DNA of 64,000 bases from Jeotgalibaca arthritidis (GCF_011100465.1 NZ_CP049740.1:403857-467856), one strand, 5' to 3'; numbered from the stretch's first letter, positions 1 through 8,608 are shown. Program-made: numbers and translations. Notes: a model not told the origin generated them from the letters alone.

Positions 1-887
1 GTCGAACACCCGTTGGTCCCGGTGCAGGCCGAGCATGGCAAGGCGCATCCATTGATTTTGCTTTAACGAAAACAATTGGCGATACAGCCGCTATACTAGA
101 TGCTTTGCAAGTGGTTCAACCAGCCGCAGCTTTCCAAGTCCCTCTCTTTACGGAAGGCTATCAACAAGCTTTGAAAAAGCACAGAAACAAACCATTCCGT
201 ATTGCCTTTTCATTGGAATCGCCTATCCACTCTGACGTTAGTCAGGACGCAAAAGATGCCGTTTTAAAAGCAGTCAGATGGTTGGAAAAACAAGGACATC
301 TAGTCGAGGAAAAAAATGTTCCTATCGATGGGATTTCTTTAATGGAAAGTTATTACATTATGAACTGCGGTGAAACTACCGCTGTTTTAGAAAGTGTAGA
401 AGAACAACTGGCTCGACCATTTACCTTAGATGATATGGAATTAGTTACTTGGGTCATGTATCACGCTGGTAAAAAAGTGAGCGCTGCTGCTTACTCGAAT
501 ACCATTAAAGCTTGGGATAGAGCAGCTGAAACGATGGCACAGTTCCGCAAACATTATGACCTCTTCCTCACACCTACAACGGCAGAGATAGCTCCTAAAG
601 TTGGAACAAAATGGCAATCTGATGCCCTAATGGAACAAATGAAACACATTCAAGACTATTCTATGAAAGACCAGCAACAGATTGTTTGGGATATGTTTGC
701 AGACAGTCTTCCCATCACCCCATTTGGTATGCAGGCAAATTTAAGTGGCGAGCCAGCTATTTCCTTACCAATTCATTTAAGCAAAAACGGCTTACCTATC
801 GGTGTTCAATTCATAGCTCCTAAAGGAAAAGAAGACTGGCTATTGGCTATCGGACAGGCCATGGAAGATGATGGGCTATTTATTTAG
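1..887 (+). CDS. Amidase (amidase-signature family), C-terminal part, cut by window edge
   Basis: The reading frame is open from base 3 to the stop at 887, so the gene starts outside the window; a TTG at 105 is only an internal codon. The visible residues upstream of that codon (R-T-P-V-G-P, then W-Q-G-A-S-I-D-F-A) match the segment that follows the Gly/Ser-rich core of amidase-signature enzymes. The catalytic Ser-cisSer-Lys triad lies upstream and is not visible. The C-terminal part, with G-E-P-A-I-S-L-P and G-L-P-I-G-V-Q-F near the end, is the typical end of this fold. Such enzymes hydrolyse amide bonds of small molecules or tRNA-linked Glu; the substrate cannot be told here. It sits alone, followed by a separately signalled gene. 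Confidence 0.85.
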   Translation, partial: RTPVGPGAGRAWQGASIDFALTKTIGDTAAILDALQVVQPAAAFQVPLFTEGYQQALKKHRNKPFRIAFSLESPIHSDVSQDAKDAVLKAVRWLEKQGHLVEEKNVPIDGISLMESYYIMNCGETTAVLESVEEQLARPFTLDDMELVTWVMYHAGKKVSAAAYSNTIKAWDRAAETMAQFRKHYDLFLTPTTAEIAPKVGTKWQSDALMEQMKHIQDYSMKDQQQIVWDMFADSLPITPFGMQANLSGEPAISLPIHLSKNGLPIGVQFIAPKGKEDWLLAIGQAMEDDGLFI

Positions 888-954
888 TTTTCAGATGCAA
901 TTGATGAATGAAGAGCGTATACTTTAGTTAATAAACTCAAGGAGGAATGATCCT

Positions 955-1275
955 ATGATTATCACAACAACCGCAAGTGTAGAAGGAAAAATGATTAGTT
1001 CTTACGAAGGCATTGTATTTGGAGAAGTTATTTCAGGTATTAATTTTATGAAGGATATCGGAGCAGGCATGCGAAACTTTTTTGGTGGTCGCTCTCAAGG
1101 CTACGAAGATGAAATTTTAACTGCTAGAACGCAAGCCTTAGCTGAAATGGAGGATCGTGCTCGAGAACTTGGCGCTGATGCTGTCGTTGGTGTAAAAATG
1201 GATTATGAAACACTTGGCGCTGATAATGGCATGATTATGGTGACTTGTAGCGGAACAGCTGTTAAATTGATTTAA
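955..1275 (+). CDS. YbjQ/UPF0145 family protein
   Basis: This 106-residue protein has the family features: an N-terminal T-T-A-S-V-E-G start, the G-E-V-I-S-G segment, an arginine-rich middle with G-G-R-S, and G-A-D-A-V-V-G-V near residue 77. YbjQ proteins are small oligomeric proteins of unknown role, often called putative heavy-metal-binding. Full length for the family. The start is fixed by a strong AAGGAGG site 8-9 bases upstream. No operon partner is evident. Confidence 0.85.
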   Translation: MIITTTASVEGKMISSYEGIVFGEVISGINFMKDIGAGMRNFFGGRSQGYEDEILTARTQALAEMEDRARELGADAVVGVKMDYETLGADNGMIMVTCSGTAVKLI

Positions 1276-1380
1276 TTATTAAGATTACTTATCCCTCCTT
1301 TCTTCATATTGTTATTCATTCAATCCAATGGTAGAATTTGATTGAATGGCAGAAAAATATAATGAAGACGAGGATTTTCT

Positions 1381-1971
1381 ATGGAGGATATTCAAATTTA
1401 TTTATTACTAACAGACACAAGTAGTTTGTTAACACAAACCATTAAATTATTTACCCGCCAAAAATACAATCATATCTCCATTGCTTTCGATAATGAACTC
1501 GAAAACACCTATAGTTTCGGTAGAAGAAAAATCTCAAATCCTTTTATAGGTGGATTCGTTAAGGAAGATACGGGCTCGAATTTCTTTCTTCGCTCTGATT
1601 GTGCCATCTATTCATTGACAATTACTCAGAATGAAAAAGTAAAATTAGATGAGCTTATTTACAAGATGGAAGCTGATAAACAAATTTGGCATTATAATTT
1701 TTTAGGATTAATTACAGCTTTTTTTGAAATTAATTGGGATCGAGAAAATCATTATTTCTGTTCTCAGTTTGTCGCAACAGTTCTCAGTGAAGCAGGTATT
1801 TTTAAAACTAACAAGCCTCTTTCTTTAATTAGTCCAATGGATATTTTGGAAAGCTTGTCTTGTAAGTTGGAGTACGAGGGAACACTATTTGACTATTCTC
1901 AAGATCAATCGCTCTCTCAACTCTTACACTATCCGTCTTCTACTAAACTAAAAAAGAAGAACTTCAGCTGA
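1381..1971 (+). CDS. NlpC/P60-superfamily (YiiX/YebB-like) papain-fold hydrolase
   Basis: The 196-residue protein has the circularly permuted papain-like arrangement: His31 in Y-N-H-I-S-I-A near the N-terminus and Cys127 in Y-F-C-S-Q-F-V in the C-terminal half, the usual His-then-Cys order of the YiiX/YebB-type NlpC/P60 branch. Members are thought to act as cysteine peptidases or amidases on cell-wall peptides or lipids; the substrate is unknown. No signal peptide is visible, so the protein is probably cytoplasmic. A GAGG ribosome site lies 8 bases before the ATG. The stop codon lies inside a hairpin shared with the convergent chemoreceptor gene. Confidence 0.65.
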   Translation: MEDIQIYLLLTDTSSLLTQTIKLFTRQKYNHISIAFDNELENTYSFGRRKISNPFIGGFVKEDTGSNFFLRSDCAIYSLTITQNEKVKLDELIYKMEADKQIWHYNFLGLITAFFEINWDRENHYFCSQFVATVLSEAGIFKTNKPLSLISPMDILESLSCKLEYEGTLFDYSQDQSLSQLLHYPSSTKLKKKNFS

Positions 1972-1990
1972 GCCGAAGTTCTTCTTTTTT
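1951..1990. terminator. Bidirectional intrinsic terminator
   Basis: A 15-bp inverted repeat (aagaagaacttc and its complement) with A-tract and T-tract flanks lies between two convergent genes and contains the stop codons of both. Confidence 0.85.
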
Positions 1991-3383
1991 ATTTCTTCAA
2001 TTTTTCGATGATTTTTAGGGTCGCTTCCTTATTATCTTGAGTAATAAAGAGATCTGTTTTTTCTTTCAATTGGTGAGAGATTACATTCATTTCAGCAATA
2101 TTTGCTGAGAATTCTTCCATCGTAGCCAATATTTCTTCTGTATTTGCTGACACTTCTTGGATACCTGCTGCATTATTTTCAGCAACTAACAAGATTTCTT
2201 TCGTACTATTTAATAAGAAGTCTTTTTTACCATTCATTTCATCTGTCAGTTTAATCGTTTCAGTTATTTCATTTGTAACTAAAATAACTTGATCAGAAAC
2301 AATTTTTGCTGAAGATAGGGTTTCTTTAATGGCCTCTGATTGAGTCGCGCCATTTTCTGATGTTTGGCGAACGTTATCAACCATTTCTTTCGATTTTTCT
2401 TGAACAATCTCAATGATCTCACTAATATCATTTGAAGCAATCGTACTTTGTTCAGCTAGTTTTCTAACTTCTTCTGCAACAACTGCAAATCCTTTTCCTT
2501 GTTCGCCAGCATGTGCAGCTTCAATTGATGCATTCAAGGCCAGGAGGTTAGTTTGATCTGATATATCACTAATCACTTTAGTCATCGTTTGAACTTTTTG
2601 AACATAGTCATTCACTTCAAAAATACTATCCATCAATGTTTTCAAGGTTTCATTTGACTTTTTACCATTAATATCAATATTTGTCATATGAGTTTGATTG
2701 ATAGAGTTTGCCTCATTTGTTTCTTCCATATAGCCACCAATACGAAGTAATGACTCCTCAATTTGGGTGAAATAATCAGAAAGTATCTTAACATCCTCTG
2801 CCATTTGTTTTATTTCGATTGTCTGGATAAATGTTTCTTCTGCAATAGAAACAATCGTTTGAGAAACCTCTTCCGTTGATTTATTCGTTTGCTTAGCGAT
2901 TTCTGTTAATTCAGAAGACATACGAAAGACACTATTAGTTTGTTCTTGAATACGACTAACCATATCTTTAAAGTTATGGGTCATATCAGAGAATGCTCGT
3001 GTAATATTTTGTAATTCATTTTTGTGCGTATAATGCTTGGATGGATCAATTTGAGAAGTAAATAAACGATTTTCCTTTATTGTAAATTGCGTTGTCAAAT
3101 CGCCTTCCCGAATTCTCAAATAGCTTCCTAATAGCATATTAATGACAAGCTGGATAATACTATTTAGCTTTTTATAAGCAATAAACGTTACTACTCCTCC
3201 TAAAAGAAGAATGAGGGCCGTTCCAATCAAAATACGATTTATATCCCCAAGTTCTTGGCTGATGACCTTCTCACCAATATAAACAATTAAAGCTGGTAAA
3301 ACCACTGCAGCAAAGACATACGGTAAGGCCGATATCCCCACACTTTTTTGATAGATAACCTTTTTACTTTCATTTTCACTCAT
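1989..3383 (-). CDS. Methyl-accepting chemotaxis protein without a large extracellular sensor
   Basis: The 464-residue protein has two closely spaced membrane segments (about residues 15-38 and 48-70), a HAMP-like stretch, then a long coiled coil containing the conserved signalling hairpin [19 protein letters not shown] and [11 protein letters not shown]. That hairpin binds CheA/CheW in the chemosensory array. With almost no extracellular loop it cannot carry a classical periplasmic-type ligand domain, so it probably senses membrane or cytoplasmic state, or is a signalling partner. Its presence implies a chemotactic, probably motile host. It is monocistronic and shares a terminator with the gene to its left. 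Confidence 0.9.
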   Translation of the reverse strand: MSENESKKVIYQKSVGISALPYVFAAVVLPALIVYIGEKVISQELGDINRILIGTALILLLGGVVTFIAYKKLNSIIQLVINMLLGSYLRIREGDLTTQFTIKENRLFTSQIDPSKHYTHKNELQNITRAFSDMTHNFKDMVSRIQEQTNSVFRMSSELTEIAKQTNKSTEEVSQTIVSIAEETFIQTIEIKQMAEDVKILSDYFTQIEESLLRIGGYMEETNEANSINQTHMTNIDINGKKSNETLKTLMDSIFEVNDYVQKVQTMTKVISDISDQTNLLALNASIEAAHAGEQGKGFAVVAEEVRKLAEQSTIASNDISEIIEIVQEKSKEMVDNVRQTSENGATQSEAIKETLSSAKIVSDQVILVTNEITETIKLTDEMNGKKDFLLNSTKEILLVAENNAAGIQEVSANTEEILATMEEFSANIAEMNVISHQLKEKTDLFITQDNKEATLKIIEKLKK

Positions 3384-3460
3384 AACTTTCCCCCGATTCT
3401 AACTTTTATGAAAAGCCTTACTCTCATAATCGGTCTTTTTTTATAGAAATTAAGCAGAAA

Positions 3461-3495
3461 AAAAGACTAAACTCAATTAATAGTTTAGTCTTTCC
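3461..3495 (-). terminator. Terminator of the AP2-domain gene
   Basis: Inverted repeat (aaagactaaact and complement) followed, on the minus strand, by a long T-run, just past the stop at 3506. Confidence 0.8.
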
Positions 3496-3505
3496 TTTTA
3501 TTCGT

Positions 3506-3928
3506 TTAACGGTACATTTCTTCTGCTTCTTGGCGAGCTTTAACAGCTTCTTCAAGGGTATCGAATGTGCCTAAATGTTTTGATTTTCCATCAACACTGA
3601 TGCTAGATTTGTAGCGCGTGCCGCTCTTCAACTCAACTTTGCTGACTCCTACATATCCTGTGCCATTTGTTGTTTTTTTAGTTGGTGCTTTTTTAGCAGG
3701 AGCTTTCTTCTCAACAGCTGGTTTAGTTGCTACTTTTTTAGTTTCAGCTACTTCTTCATGGCCACATGTTGTTACGATTTGATTTTTTAAATCAGCTTGT
3801 TTAGCCACAACAGTCTTTCCACATGAACATTCGCACGTCCAAAAACGTCCTTTTTCTTTAACTTCAGCTTTAGCAATTACTGTTAAATCTCCGAATTGTC
3901 TTCCTGTTAAGTCAATTCTTTTTTTCAT
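3506..3928 (-). CDS. AP2/ERF-domain DNA-binding protein with N-terminal zinc-ribbon-like module
   Basis: I place the start at 3928 because AGAGG lies about 10 bases before that ATG; a longer frame to 4015 lacks a good site. In this 140-residue protein, residues 6-57 are a small module with Cys32, Cys34, Cys36 and Cys55, like the N-terminal part of phage AP2/HNH homing proteins. Residues 60-88 are a basic Lys/Ala/Pro linker resembling histone H1 tails. Residues 90-138 form an AP2 domain (G-Y-V-G-V-S, then H-L-G-T-F-D-T-L-E-E-A). AP2 domains bind DNA through a three-stranded sheet. No HNH nuclease motif is present, so this looks like a domesticated DNA-binding descendant of a homing endonuclease. 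Role unknown. It is monocistronic with its own terminator. Confidence 0.7.
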   Translation of the reverse strand: MKKRIDLTGRQFGDLTVIAKAEVKEKGRFWTCECSCGKTVVAKQADLKNQIVTTCGHEEVAETKKVATKPAVEKKAPAKKAPTKKTTNGTGYVGVSKVELKSGTRYKSSISVDGKSKHLGTFDTLEEAVKARQEAEEMYR

Positions 3929-4021
3929 ATCTGGATTACCTCTTTCTACGATTACATACGACTCATCTGTCGAGTCAACATTTTTCATTATACTTAAAAG
4001 GCTGCCATTTGGCAAACACTC

Positions 4022-4061
4022 ATAAGAAAAGCGGACAAGTCCGCCTTGGCCTATGAAAAAA
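4022..4061. repeat. 40-bp dispersed repeat, copy 1
   Basis: These 40 bases recur exactly at 48475-48514. The core is a perfect hairpin, gcggac-aa-gtccgc, followed by ccttggcctatg and an A-run. Here it begins a longer intergenic stretch (4062-4240) that is more GC-rich than its surroundings and ends with a second similar tail (ctatgaaaaaat at about 4228). Confidence 0.85.
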
Positions 4062-4240
4062 TAGGAAATTTGACCCTGAATTGTCAGGAGACTTCACGCT
4101 TCAGCGGGTTAGTCGAATGATAGGCGTTAGCGAGCAGCGAAGCGCGCAATGGGGAAAATTTATCTTTTTTTCACTAGGTCAGGACTTGGGAGCTAGACAT
4201 TGATGGCTGAACTTATAATCCCCTAGTCTATGAAAAAATG
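4062..4240. other. Structured-looking intergenic element next to the dispersed repeat
   Basis: This 179-base stretch has no open reading frame. It is more GC-rich than its neighbours and holds possible pairings, such as actagg near 4172 with cctagt near 4222. It probably belongs to the same dispersed element as the 40-bp repeat. Function unknown. Confidence 0.4.
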
Positions 4241-4726
4241 CTAGTAAGGCTCTCCTTTTTCATCAAACGTTCTTACTTCAAGGATTGATTTAATAACCAC
4301 TGCAATAATGGCACCCAAAATAGCACCTAAAGGGCCAAACAAAATCATGCAGACAATCGTTGATAGAAAGGTATAGAGCGGACGCACCCCAATTGCCTTT
4401 CCTGTAATAACCGGTTCAAAGATTTGACGAAAGACGACAATGACAATGTATAACAATCCAATTTGCCATGCTAGTGTTGTATTTCCAATTAAAAAGTGAA
4501 TAATCGCCCATGGAATCATTACAATACCACTTCCAAGAATTGGAATCATATCAATAAAGGCAATACCTAATGCCTTTAGAGACCAGAGATCAACGCCAAT
4601 CAATCTTAATCCAATGGCTAAAATCAGGTACACAAGCGCTGATAATTTTAGTGTTGCTTTTATATAATTAACAAGTCCTGACATGATGGCATTTAAAACA
4701 TCTTTCATATATCCTTTTCTCATCAT
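4241..4726 (-). CDS. AI-2E family (DUF20) permease, half-length form
   Basis: The 161-residue membrane protein matches only the C-terminal half of AI-2E family transporters: hydrophobic segments around P-I-L-G-S-G-I-V-M-I-P-W and the closing G-P-L-G-A-I-L-G-A-I-I-A-V motif. Full-length members have about 350 residues and 7-8 segments. A clear AAAGGGG site 6 bases before the ATG at 4726 suggests that the short form is translated, so it may be a true short paralogue rather than debris. Transport substrate unknown. It is divergent from the lipocalin-like gene. Confidence 0.65.
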   Translation of the reverse strand: MMRKGYMKDVLNAIMSGLVNYIKATLKLSALVYLILAIGLRLIGVDLWSLKALGIAFIDMIPILGSGIVMIPWAIIHFLIGNTTLAWQIGLLYIVIVVFRQIFEPVITGKAIGVRPLYTFLSTIVCMILFGPLGAILGAIIAVVIKSILEVRTFDEKGEPY

Positions 4727-4797
4727 TTGGTCCCCTTTCTTTATCTTCACTTATTATAGATAAGTTCCACCCTCTTCGCATCCGTCTTAAGTCGGTT

Positions 4798-4826
4798 TTG
4801 TTTATTTTTTTAGCTTATGTTATAAT
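4798..4826 (+). promoter_or_regulatory. Promoter of lipocalin-like gene (extended -10)
   Basis: TTGTTT at 4798-4803, a 17-base spacer, then TATAAT at 4821-4826 preceded by TGT, an extended -10. Confidence 0.75.
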
Positions 4827-4844
4827 TATTTCGAATTCGAAATA
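4827..4844 (+). promoter_or_regulatory. 18-bp perfect palindrome over the transcription start: candidate operator
   Basis: tatttcgaattcgaaata is a perfect dyad immediately after the -10 box, where a bound dimeric repressor would block initiation. No regulator is encoded next to it, so the factor acts in trans. The operator assignment is inferred from position and symmetry only. Confidence 0.5.
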
Positions 4845-4857
4845 CAGGAGTGTAATA

Positions 4858-5298
4858 ATGAAAAAAACATTCAAAGAGCAAGTCATTGGCAGTTGGGAAT
4901 TAATTGAATATTCCAGAGTAGAAAATGGAGAAAAGGTTTACCCTCTTGGAAAAGATGCGACGGGATTTTTGATTTATTCAACGGATGGATACATGTCTGC
5001 TCAACTAATGGCAGCGGGCAGACCGTCTTACACATTAGGTACATTGCACGATGGAACAACGGAAGAAATGGCAGCAGCTGCTCATGGTTATCACGCTTAT
5101 TCTGGAAAGTATGAGGTTGATGAAGAAAAGCAAACCCTTTATCACCATATGACCGTCAGCATGATTCCTAACCGTTTAGGTCAAGTACAAGATCGTATCA
5201 TTAAGGTTGAAGGAGACCGGATTTCGATAACCTCACAAGCAACAACATCTAAAATTCTATGGAAACGTGCTGAAAATAACCAAGATAATCTCAGATAA
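4858..5298 (+). CDS. Lipocalin-like domain protein
   Basis: I use the ATG at 4858 (AGGAG 8 bases upstream, downstream of the promoter) rather than an upstream in-frame ATG that lies before the -10 box. The 146-residue protein has the G-S-W motif at residues 11-13, then Y-S-T-D-G-Y-M-S-A, Y-H-A-Y-S-G-K-Y and a final L-W-K-R, as in small cytoplasmic lipocalin-like beta-barrel proteins (Lipocalin_5 type). These probably bind small hydrophobic ligands, and many lie near oxidoreductases or MarR-type regulators. Expression is probably controlled through the palindrome at its start. It ends at a strong terminator. Confidence 0.7.
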   Translation: MKKTFKEQVIGSWELIEYSRVENGEKVYPLGKDATGFLIYSTDGYMSAQLMAAGRPSYTLGTLHDGTTEEMAAAAHGYHAYSGKYEVDEEKQTLYHHMTVSMIPNRLGQVQDRIIKVEGDRISITSQATTSKILWKRAENNQDNLR

Positions 5299-5315
5299 GA
5301 TTTTAATAGCAGAAT

Positions 5316-5360
5316 GTGTCGAGTTAACCTATTATATTGGTCTCACTCGACACTTTTTTT
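5316..5360 (+). terminator. Intrinsic terminator
   Basis: Nine-base stem gtgtcgagt/actcgacac followed by seven T residues, just past the lipocalin-like gene. Confidence 0.85.
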
Positions 5361-5432
5361 ACTTTTTATGTCGACTGAGCTATAAAACTAATGCCACTCG
5401 ACAGATTAAGGCAAAAACTAACTAATTAATCT

Positions 5433-5478
5433 AATAAAAGCTCTAGAAAGTTACAGGTAACCTTCTAGAGCTTTTATT
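5433..5478. terminator. Terminator of the chbG-like gene
   Basis: Perfect 15-bp inverted repeat (aataaaagctctaga and complement) with A/T flanks, overlapping the stop codon at 5474. It could work in both directions. Confidence 0.85.
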
Positions 5479-6310
5479 GACTAACCGTTTTCCATGATAC
5501 AAGTGAAATGTCTTCTTCCTCTAACAGCCTTAAAAAATCATCGTCACATAGTAATTGATACTCCCATATTCTCATTTGCCAATCGTCATTGTGGACAAAG
5601 TCACTACTCTCTTTTGATGGATGTAGACACAATTCTGTGACACCGGGTGAAAGTTGCATGAGTTCGTTCATATAGTAAGCTTTTAATTCAGGATAAGATG
5701 AAAAGTGTCTTGTATTTGGGTGAGTGATAATCCTATCGGGGAGTTGGATCCCTTTTACTTCTGCAAATGTTAGCCATTTTTTATGGTCTTTTTTTAAAGC
5801 TGTTGAGAGACTTGTTTTCTTTCTGGGAAATCGGAAAGATAACTGATGGCTTTGGCAAAAATGAAGGGCAACTGAAAGAAAGGACTTGTCATCTGTACCA
5901 TATAAAATACCATCATGACTGTCTAAGTGATCAAAATTAAAACCTAATTGTTCCCCTGCATAATATTGGGCTGCGATTTCAGATAAAACAGCATCACTAT
6001 CCGACTGTTCAACAGCAGTTGCGTATTTATTATGGAAATAGCCCTGCTTATCCACAAGTGGTTTTTCCTCATCAATCGGCGCTTGGCACTCCCACTTGAT
6101 AGGTGTTAAATCCGATGTTAATGTGACATGAAGGCCAACACTGATATGCGGAAGCTCCTTTATTCGATCTGCTGCATCCTTTACAGCATAGGCTGGCATA
6201 ACAAGAGAGGTTGCCGTAATTTTTCCACCTAAAGCGAGTTCTTCTATAACTTCATTGGTTGCCTGATCAATCCCAAAATCGTCCGCCGTGATAATTAATT
6301 GCTTAGTCAT
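5474..6310 (-). CDS. chbG: Carbohydrate deacetylase of the ChbG/YdjC family
   Basis: The protein has 278 residues, full length. The N-terminal I-T-A-D-D-F-G motif (Asp residues 10-11), H-V-T-L-T near residue 60 and H-L-D-S-H-D-G near residue 127 supply the metal-binding Asp and His residues of this family. ChbG removes an acetyl group from chitobiose-type diacetylated oligosaccharides so they can enter glycolysis; other members act on unknown acetylated sugars. No chitobiose PTS is adjacent, so the true substrate is open. Single gene with its own terminator. Confidence 0.8.
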   Translation of the reverse strand: MTKQLIITADDFGIDQATNEVIEELALGGKITATSLVMPAYAVKDAADRIKELPHISVGLHVTLTSDLTPIKWECQAPIDEEKPLVDKQGYFHNKYATAVEQSDSDAVLSEIAAQYYAGEQLGFNFDHLDSHDGILYGTDDKSFLSVALHFCQSHQLSFRFPRKKTSLSTALKKDHKKWLTFAEVKGIQLPDRIITHPNTRHFSSYPELKAYYMNELMQLSPGVTELCLHPSKESSDFVHNDDWQMRIWEYQLLCDDDFLRLLEEEDISLVSWKTVSQ

Positions 6311-6396
6311 CGTGTCTGACCCCCTCCTCTCTACTTCTATTGTACACCAAAATAACGCTTACACAATTTATTTGACTATTCAGTTTGATTATTCAC

Positions 6397-6405
6397 TGGT
6401 ATAAT
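6397..6405 (+). promoter_or_regulatory. Extended -10 promoter
   Basis: TGGTATAAT at 6397-6405; the -35 region is poor (TTGACT at 6372 lies 22 bases away), so the extended -10 probably carries it. Confidence 0.55.
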
Positions 6406-6429
6406 GCTAAAAAAACAGGGAGGTAGATT

Positions 6430-6675
6430 ATGGATATTCAAGACATTCTTAAAAAAATAGAATCATTTAAAAAGAAAGAAAATGCGGATTCGTACGCTAT
6501 TGATTTAAAAGAAATTAACGACGCTGAAGATTTATTCGCTGATTTATACATTGTTTCAAAAGATGCTAACGGTGAATTACAAGCTGATGAACTTCTCTTA
6601 TCTGTGGAAAATCCCACTCAAGATGATTTAGCAGAATTAACTAACTTTTCAAAAGCTCTAAACGAATTTATTTAA
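6430..6675 (+). CDS. Small acidic protein of unknown function
   Basis: An 81-residue acidic protein with a strong GGGAGGTAG site before the ATG, an extended -10 promoter upstream, and only 25 bases before the DUF554 gene, so the two are probably co-transcribed. No domain recognised; predicted mixed alpha/beta, no signal peptide or membrane segment. Confidence 0.7.
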   Translation: MDIQDILKKIESFKKKENADSYAIDLKEINDAEDLFADLYIVSKDANGELQADELLLSVENPTQDDLAELTNFSKALNEFI

Positions 6676-6700
6676 TTATTTCTATCCGAGGAGTGAGTAT

Positions 6701-7393
6701 TTGATTTTAATTGGTGCTTTAGTAAATGGCTTAGCTATTTTCTTTGGAGGCGGCGTTGGTCTTTTTTTGAAAAAGGGCCTTTCTGATCGAATTGGAACAG
6801 CTGTCATGAATGCTTTAAGTTTATGTGTCTTATATATTGGTATTAGTGGCGTTTTACAAGGTGATAATGTCTTGATGGTCATTATTGCGATGGTCCTTGG
6901 TACCTTAATTGGTGAGAGTTTAGACTTAAACGCTAAAATCAATCAAATTGGGGCCTGGTTTGAAGTTAGGCTTCTAAAACCAGACTCGTCTGATGGCCCT
7001 TCTATTTCACAAGGGTTTGTCACAGCAAGCTTAGTCTTTTGTGTAGGGGCAATGGCTATTGTCGGTTCCCTACAAAGTGGATTATCCGCTAACCATGATA
7101 CCCTTTTTGCTAAATCCTTAATCGATGGGATTGCAGCTATTATTATGGCCTCTAGTTTAGGCTTTGGTGTCTTATTATCTGGCATACTCGTTTTTAGTTA
7201 TCAAGCGAGTATTACTTTGCTAGCCAGTTTTTTAGCACCTCTTTTAACTGAAACAGTTATTAACGACATGACCTGTATCGGTTCATTATTAATTATTGGG
7301 TTAGCTCTTAATATGCTAAAACTAACCGATTTAAAAGTGATGAATTTTTCACCAGCTGTCTTTTTACCGATTATATTGGGTTTATTTCTATAA
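6701..7393 (+). CDS. DUF554 family membrane protein
   Basis: A 230-residue polytopic membrane protein (about 6-7 segments) with the conserved G-A-L-V-N-G start, F-C-V-G-A-M-A-I-V-G-S near the middle and closing L-N-M-L segments of DUF554 (YdfK-like). Function unknown; sometimes called a putative transporter. I accept the TTG start at 6701, which has GAGGAGTGAG 6-7 bases upstream and gives the family's usual N-terminus. Confidence 0.85.
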   Translation: MILIGALVNGLAIFFGGGVGLFLKKGLSDRIGTAVMNALSLCVLYIGISGVLQGDNVLMVIIAMVLGTLIGESLDLNAKINQIGAWFEVRLLKPDSSDGPSISQGFVTASLVFCVGAMAIVGSLQSGLSANHDTLFAKSLIDGIAAIIMASSLGFGVLLSGILVFSYQASITLLASFLAPLLTETVINDMTCIGSLLIIGLALNMLKLTDLKVMNFSPAVFLPIILGLFL

Positions 7394-7424
7394 AACAGGT
7401 CAGACTTCAGTCTGACCTGTTTTT
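7392..7424 (+). terminator. Intrinsic terminator
   Basis: Perfect stem aaaacaggtcagact with its complement and a T-run, immediately after the DUF554 stop codon. Confidence 0.9.
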
Positions 7425-7543
7425 CTATAGTATTTTGTTAAAGGGAAACACTGGCAGGCGGCTATCTTTAGCAATCAACAATCCTTTTGGTTGGTTTCTC
7501 CAAGCATGGGGGTGCATATCATTTTTTCGCTACTGCCATTCTT

Positions 7544-8266
7544 TTATTTATATTTTTCAAAAACCATAATGCAATCATCACTGCCTGGTTCTAAGTCATT
7601 GCCTTCCCAGTCTTGCCATTGATGGATAAGTTTAAAACCAGCCAATTTACCCATTAACGCTAGCTCTGACGGCCAAATATAGCGATGGGTTGTTTGATAA
7701 CTTTCACTCTTCCCGTCTTCAGAAATACTGTATTGATAAGATGTCATGTTTTGATTAATGAGATTGTATTTATCGAAGCCAATATACCCTTCTTCCAAGG
7801 CATAAGGGGCCACATTGTCTTTAACAATTTGATCGACTTTTGGTATAAAGGTCTCCACAACAAAACGACCGCCTGATTTCAAATGACGAGACGCATTGTA
7901 AAAGCACTCTAACTGTTCATCTAAAGTGAGTAAATAGGTGATGCCATTGAAAATAAGATAGACTAAGTCAAATGATTTATCTAACCGTGTTAGCGTCATA
8001 TCACCATGATAGGTCAGCATATCAATTGACCCTTTTTTACGGTTTAGAACAGCTAGCATTTCTTTTGAATAGTCAATGCCTGATAATTGATAGCCTTTCT
8101 TAGCTAATGGAATAGCAATACGCCCTGTTCCTATGCCAAACTCAAGTATATCTTTTCCTTTAGATAAGCTCATCAAGGCTTTTACTGTTGGCTGGATAAA
8201 TTCGTTTGTATTTAAAGGGTAAATATCCTCATCATAATCTTCGGCTATATTATCAAAGCTAGTCAT
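7544..8266 (-). CDS. Class I SAM-dependent methyltransferase
   Basis: The 240-residue protein has SAM-binding motif I, L-E-F-G-I-G-T-G-R-I-A, near residues 41-51, followed by the acidic G-I-D-Y-S motif II and a F-D-L-V-Y-L-I-F-N motif IV. These place it among Rossmann-fold small-molecule methyltransferases. The acceptor cannot be read from sequence. Starts at ATG 8266. It is the downstream neighbour of a broken ROK kinase gene on the same strand but not obviously related to it. Confidence 0.85.
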   Translation of the reverse strand: MTSFDNIAEDYDEDIYPLNTNEFIQPTVKALMSLSKGKDILEFGIGTGRIAIPLAKKGYQLSGIDYSKEMLAVLNRKKGSIDMLTYHGDMTLTRLDKSFDLVYLIFNGITYLLTLDEQLECFYNASRHLKSGGRFVVETFIPKVDQIVKDNVAPYALEEGYIGFDKYNLINQNMTSYQYSISEDGKSESYQTTHRYIWPSELALMGKLAGFKLIHQWQDWEGNDLEPGSDDCIMVFEKYK

Positions 8267-8285
8267 CCTATCGACTCCTTCGTTA

Positions 8286-8543
8286 TTATTTTTTTTGCTC
8301 TAAGAAAGATGCAACTGCACCTACTAAGTTAGCATCATTACGATACTGGCAAGCAACGACTTCAACATCTAAATCAGTCGCATTTGTACGTTCTAAATAC
8401 GCTTGTACTATATCTGATACATCCGTAATCAAGTCATCACGACTTGAAATACCTCCTCCAATAATAACCTTATCTGGATTAAATGCAACTGCAAGCATTT
8501 GAATCGCTCTTGCTAAGCCTTTTTCTTCTTGATAGTTATGTAC
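8286..8543 (-). pseudogene. ROK-family sugar kinase, C-terminal remnant
   Basis: Only about the last 85 residues remain: K-G-L-A-R-A-I-Q, then A-V-A-F-N-P-D-K-V-I-I-G-G-G-I-S and a final G-A-V-A-S-F, the typical C-terminus of ROK glucokinases/fructokinases. An in-frame TAA at 8544-8546 lies just before the first recognisable residue, and the next sequence upstream is the promoter region of the divergent dsbA-like gene, so roughly 200 N-terminal residues have been deleted. Non-functional as a kinase, since it lacks the ATP-binding and DxGxT parts. Confidence 0.8.
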
Positions 8544-8579
8544 TTAGAAAGCATTGAACGCCTTCATAAGATTGATCCG

Positions 8580-8588
8580 TGTTATACT
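8580..8588 (+). promoter_or_regulatory. Extended -10 promoter of dsbA-like gene
   Basis: TGTTATACT at 8580-8588, about 20 bases upstream of the ATG and just before an AAGGAG site. The -35 is not clear. Confidence 0.45.
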
Positions 8589-8608
8589 ATAAATAAAGGA
8601 GTGATTAT

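Noticed and set aside
6682..7185. Two minus-strand frames of 80-86 codons
   Set aside because: They lie wholly opposite the well-supported DUF554 gene and have no start signals.
7425..7543. Coding-like minus-strand stretch (H-P-H-A-W-R-N-Q-P-K-G-L-L)
   Set aside because: About 30 residues with no start, no ribosome site and no family I can name; too short to call even as a remnant.
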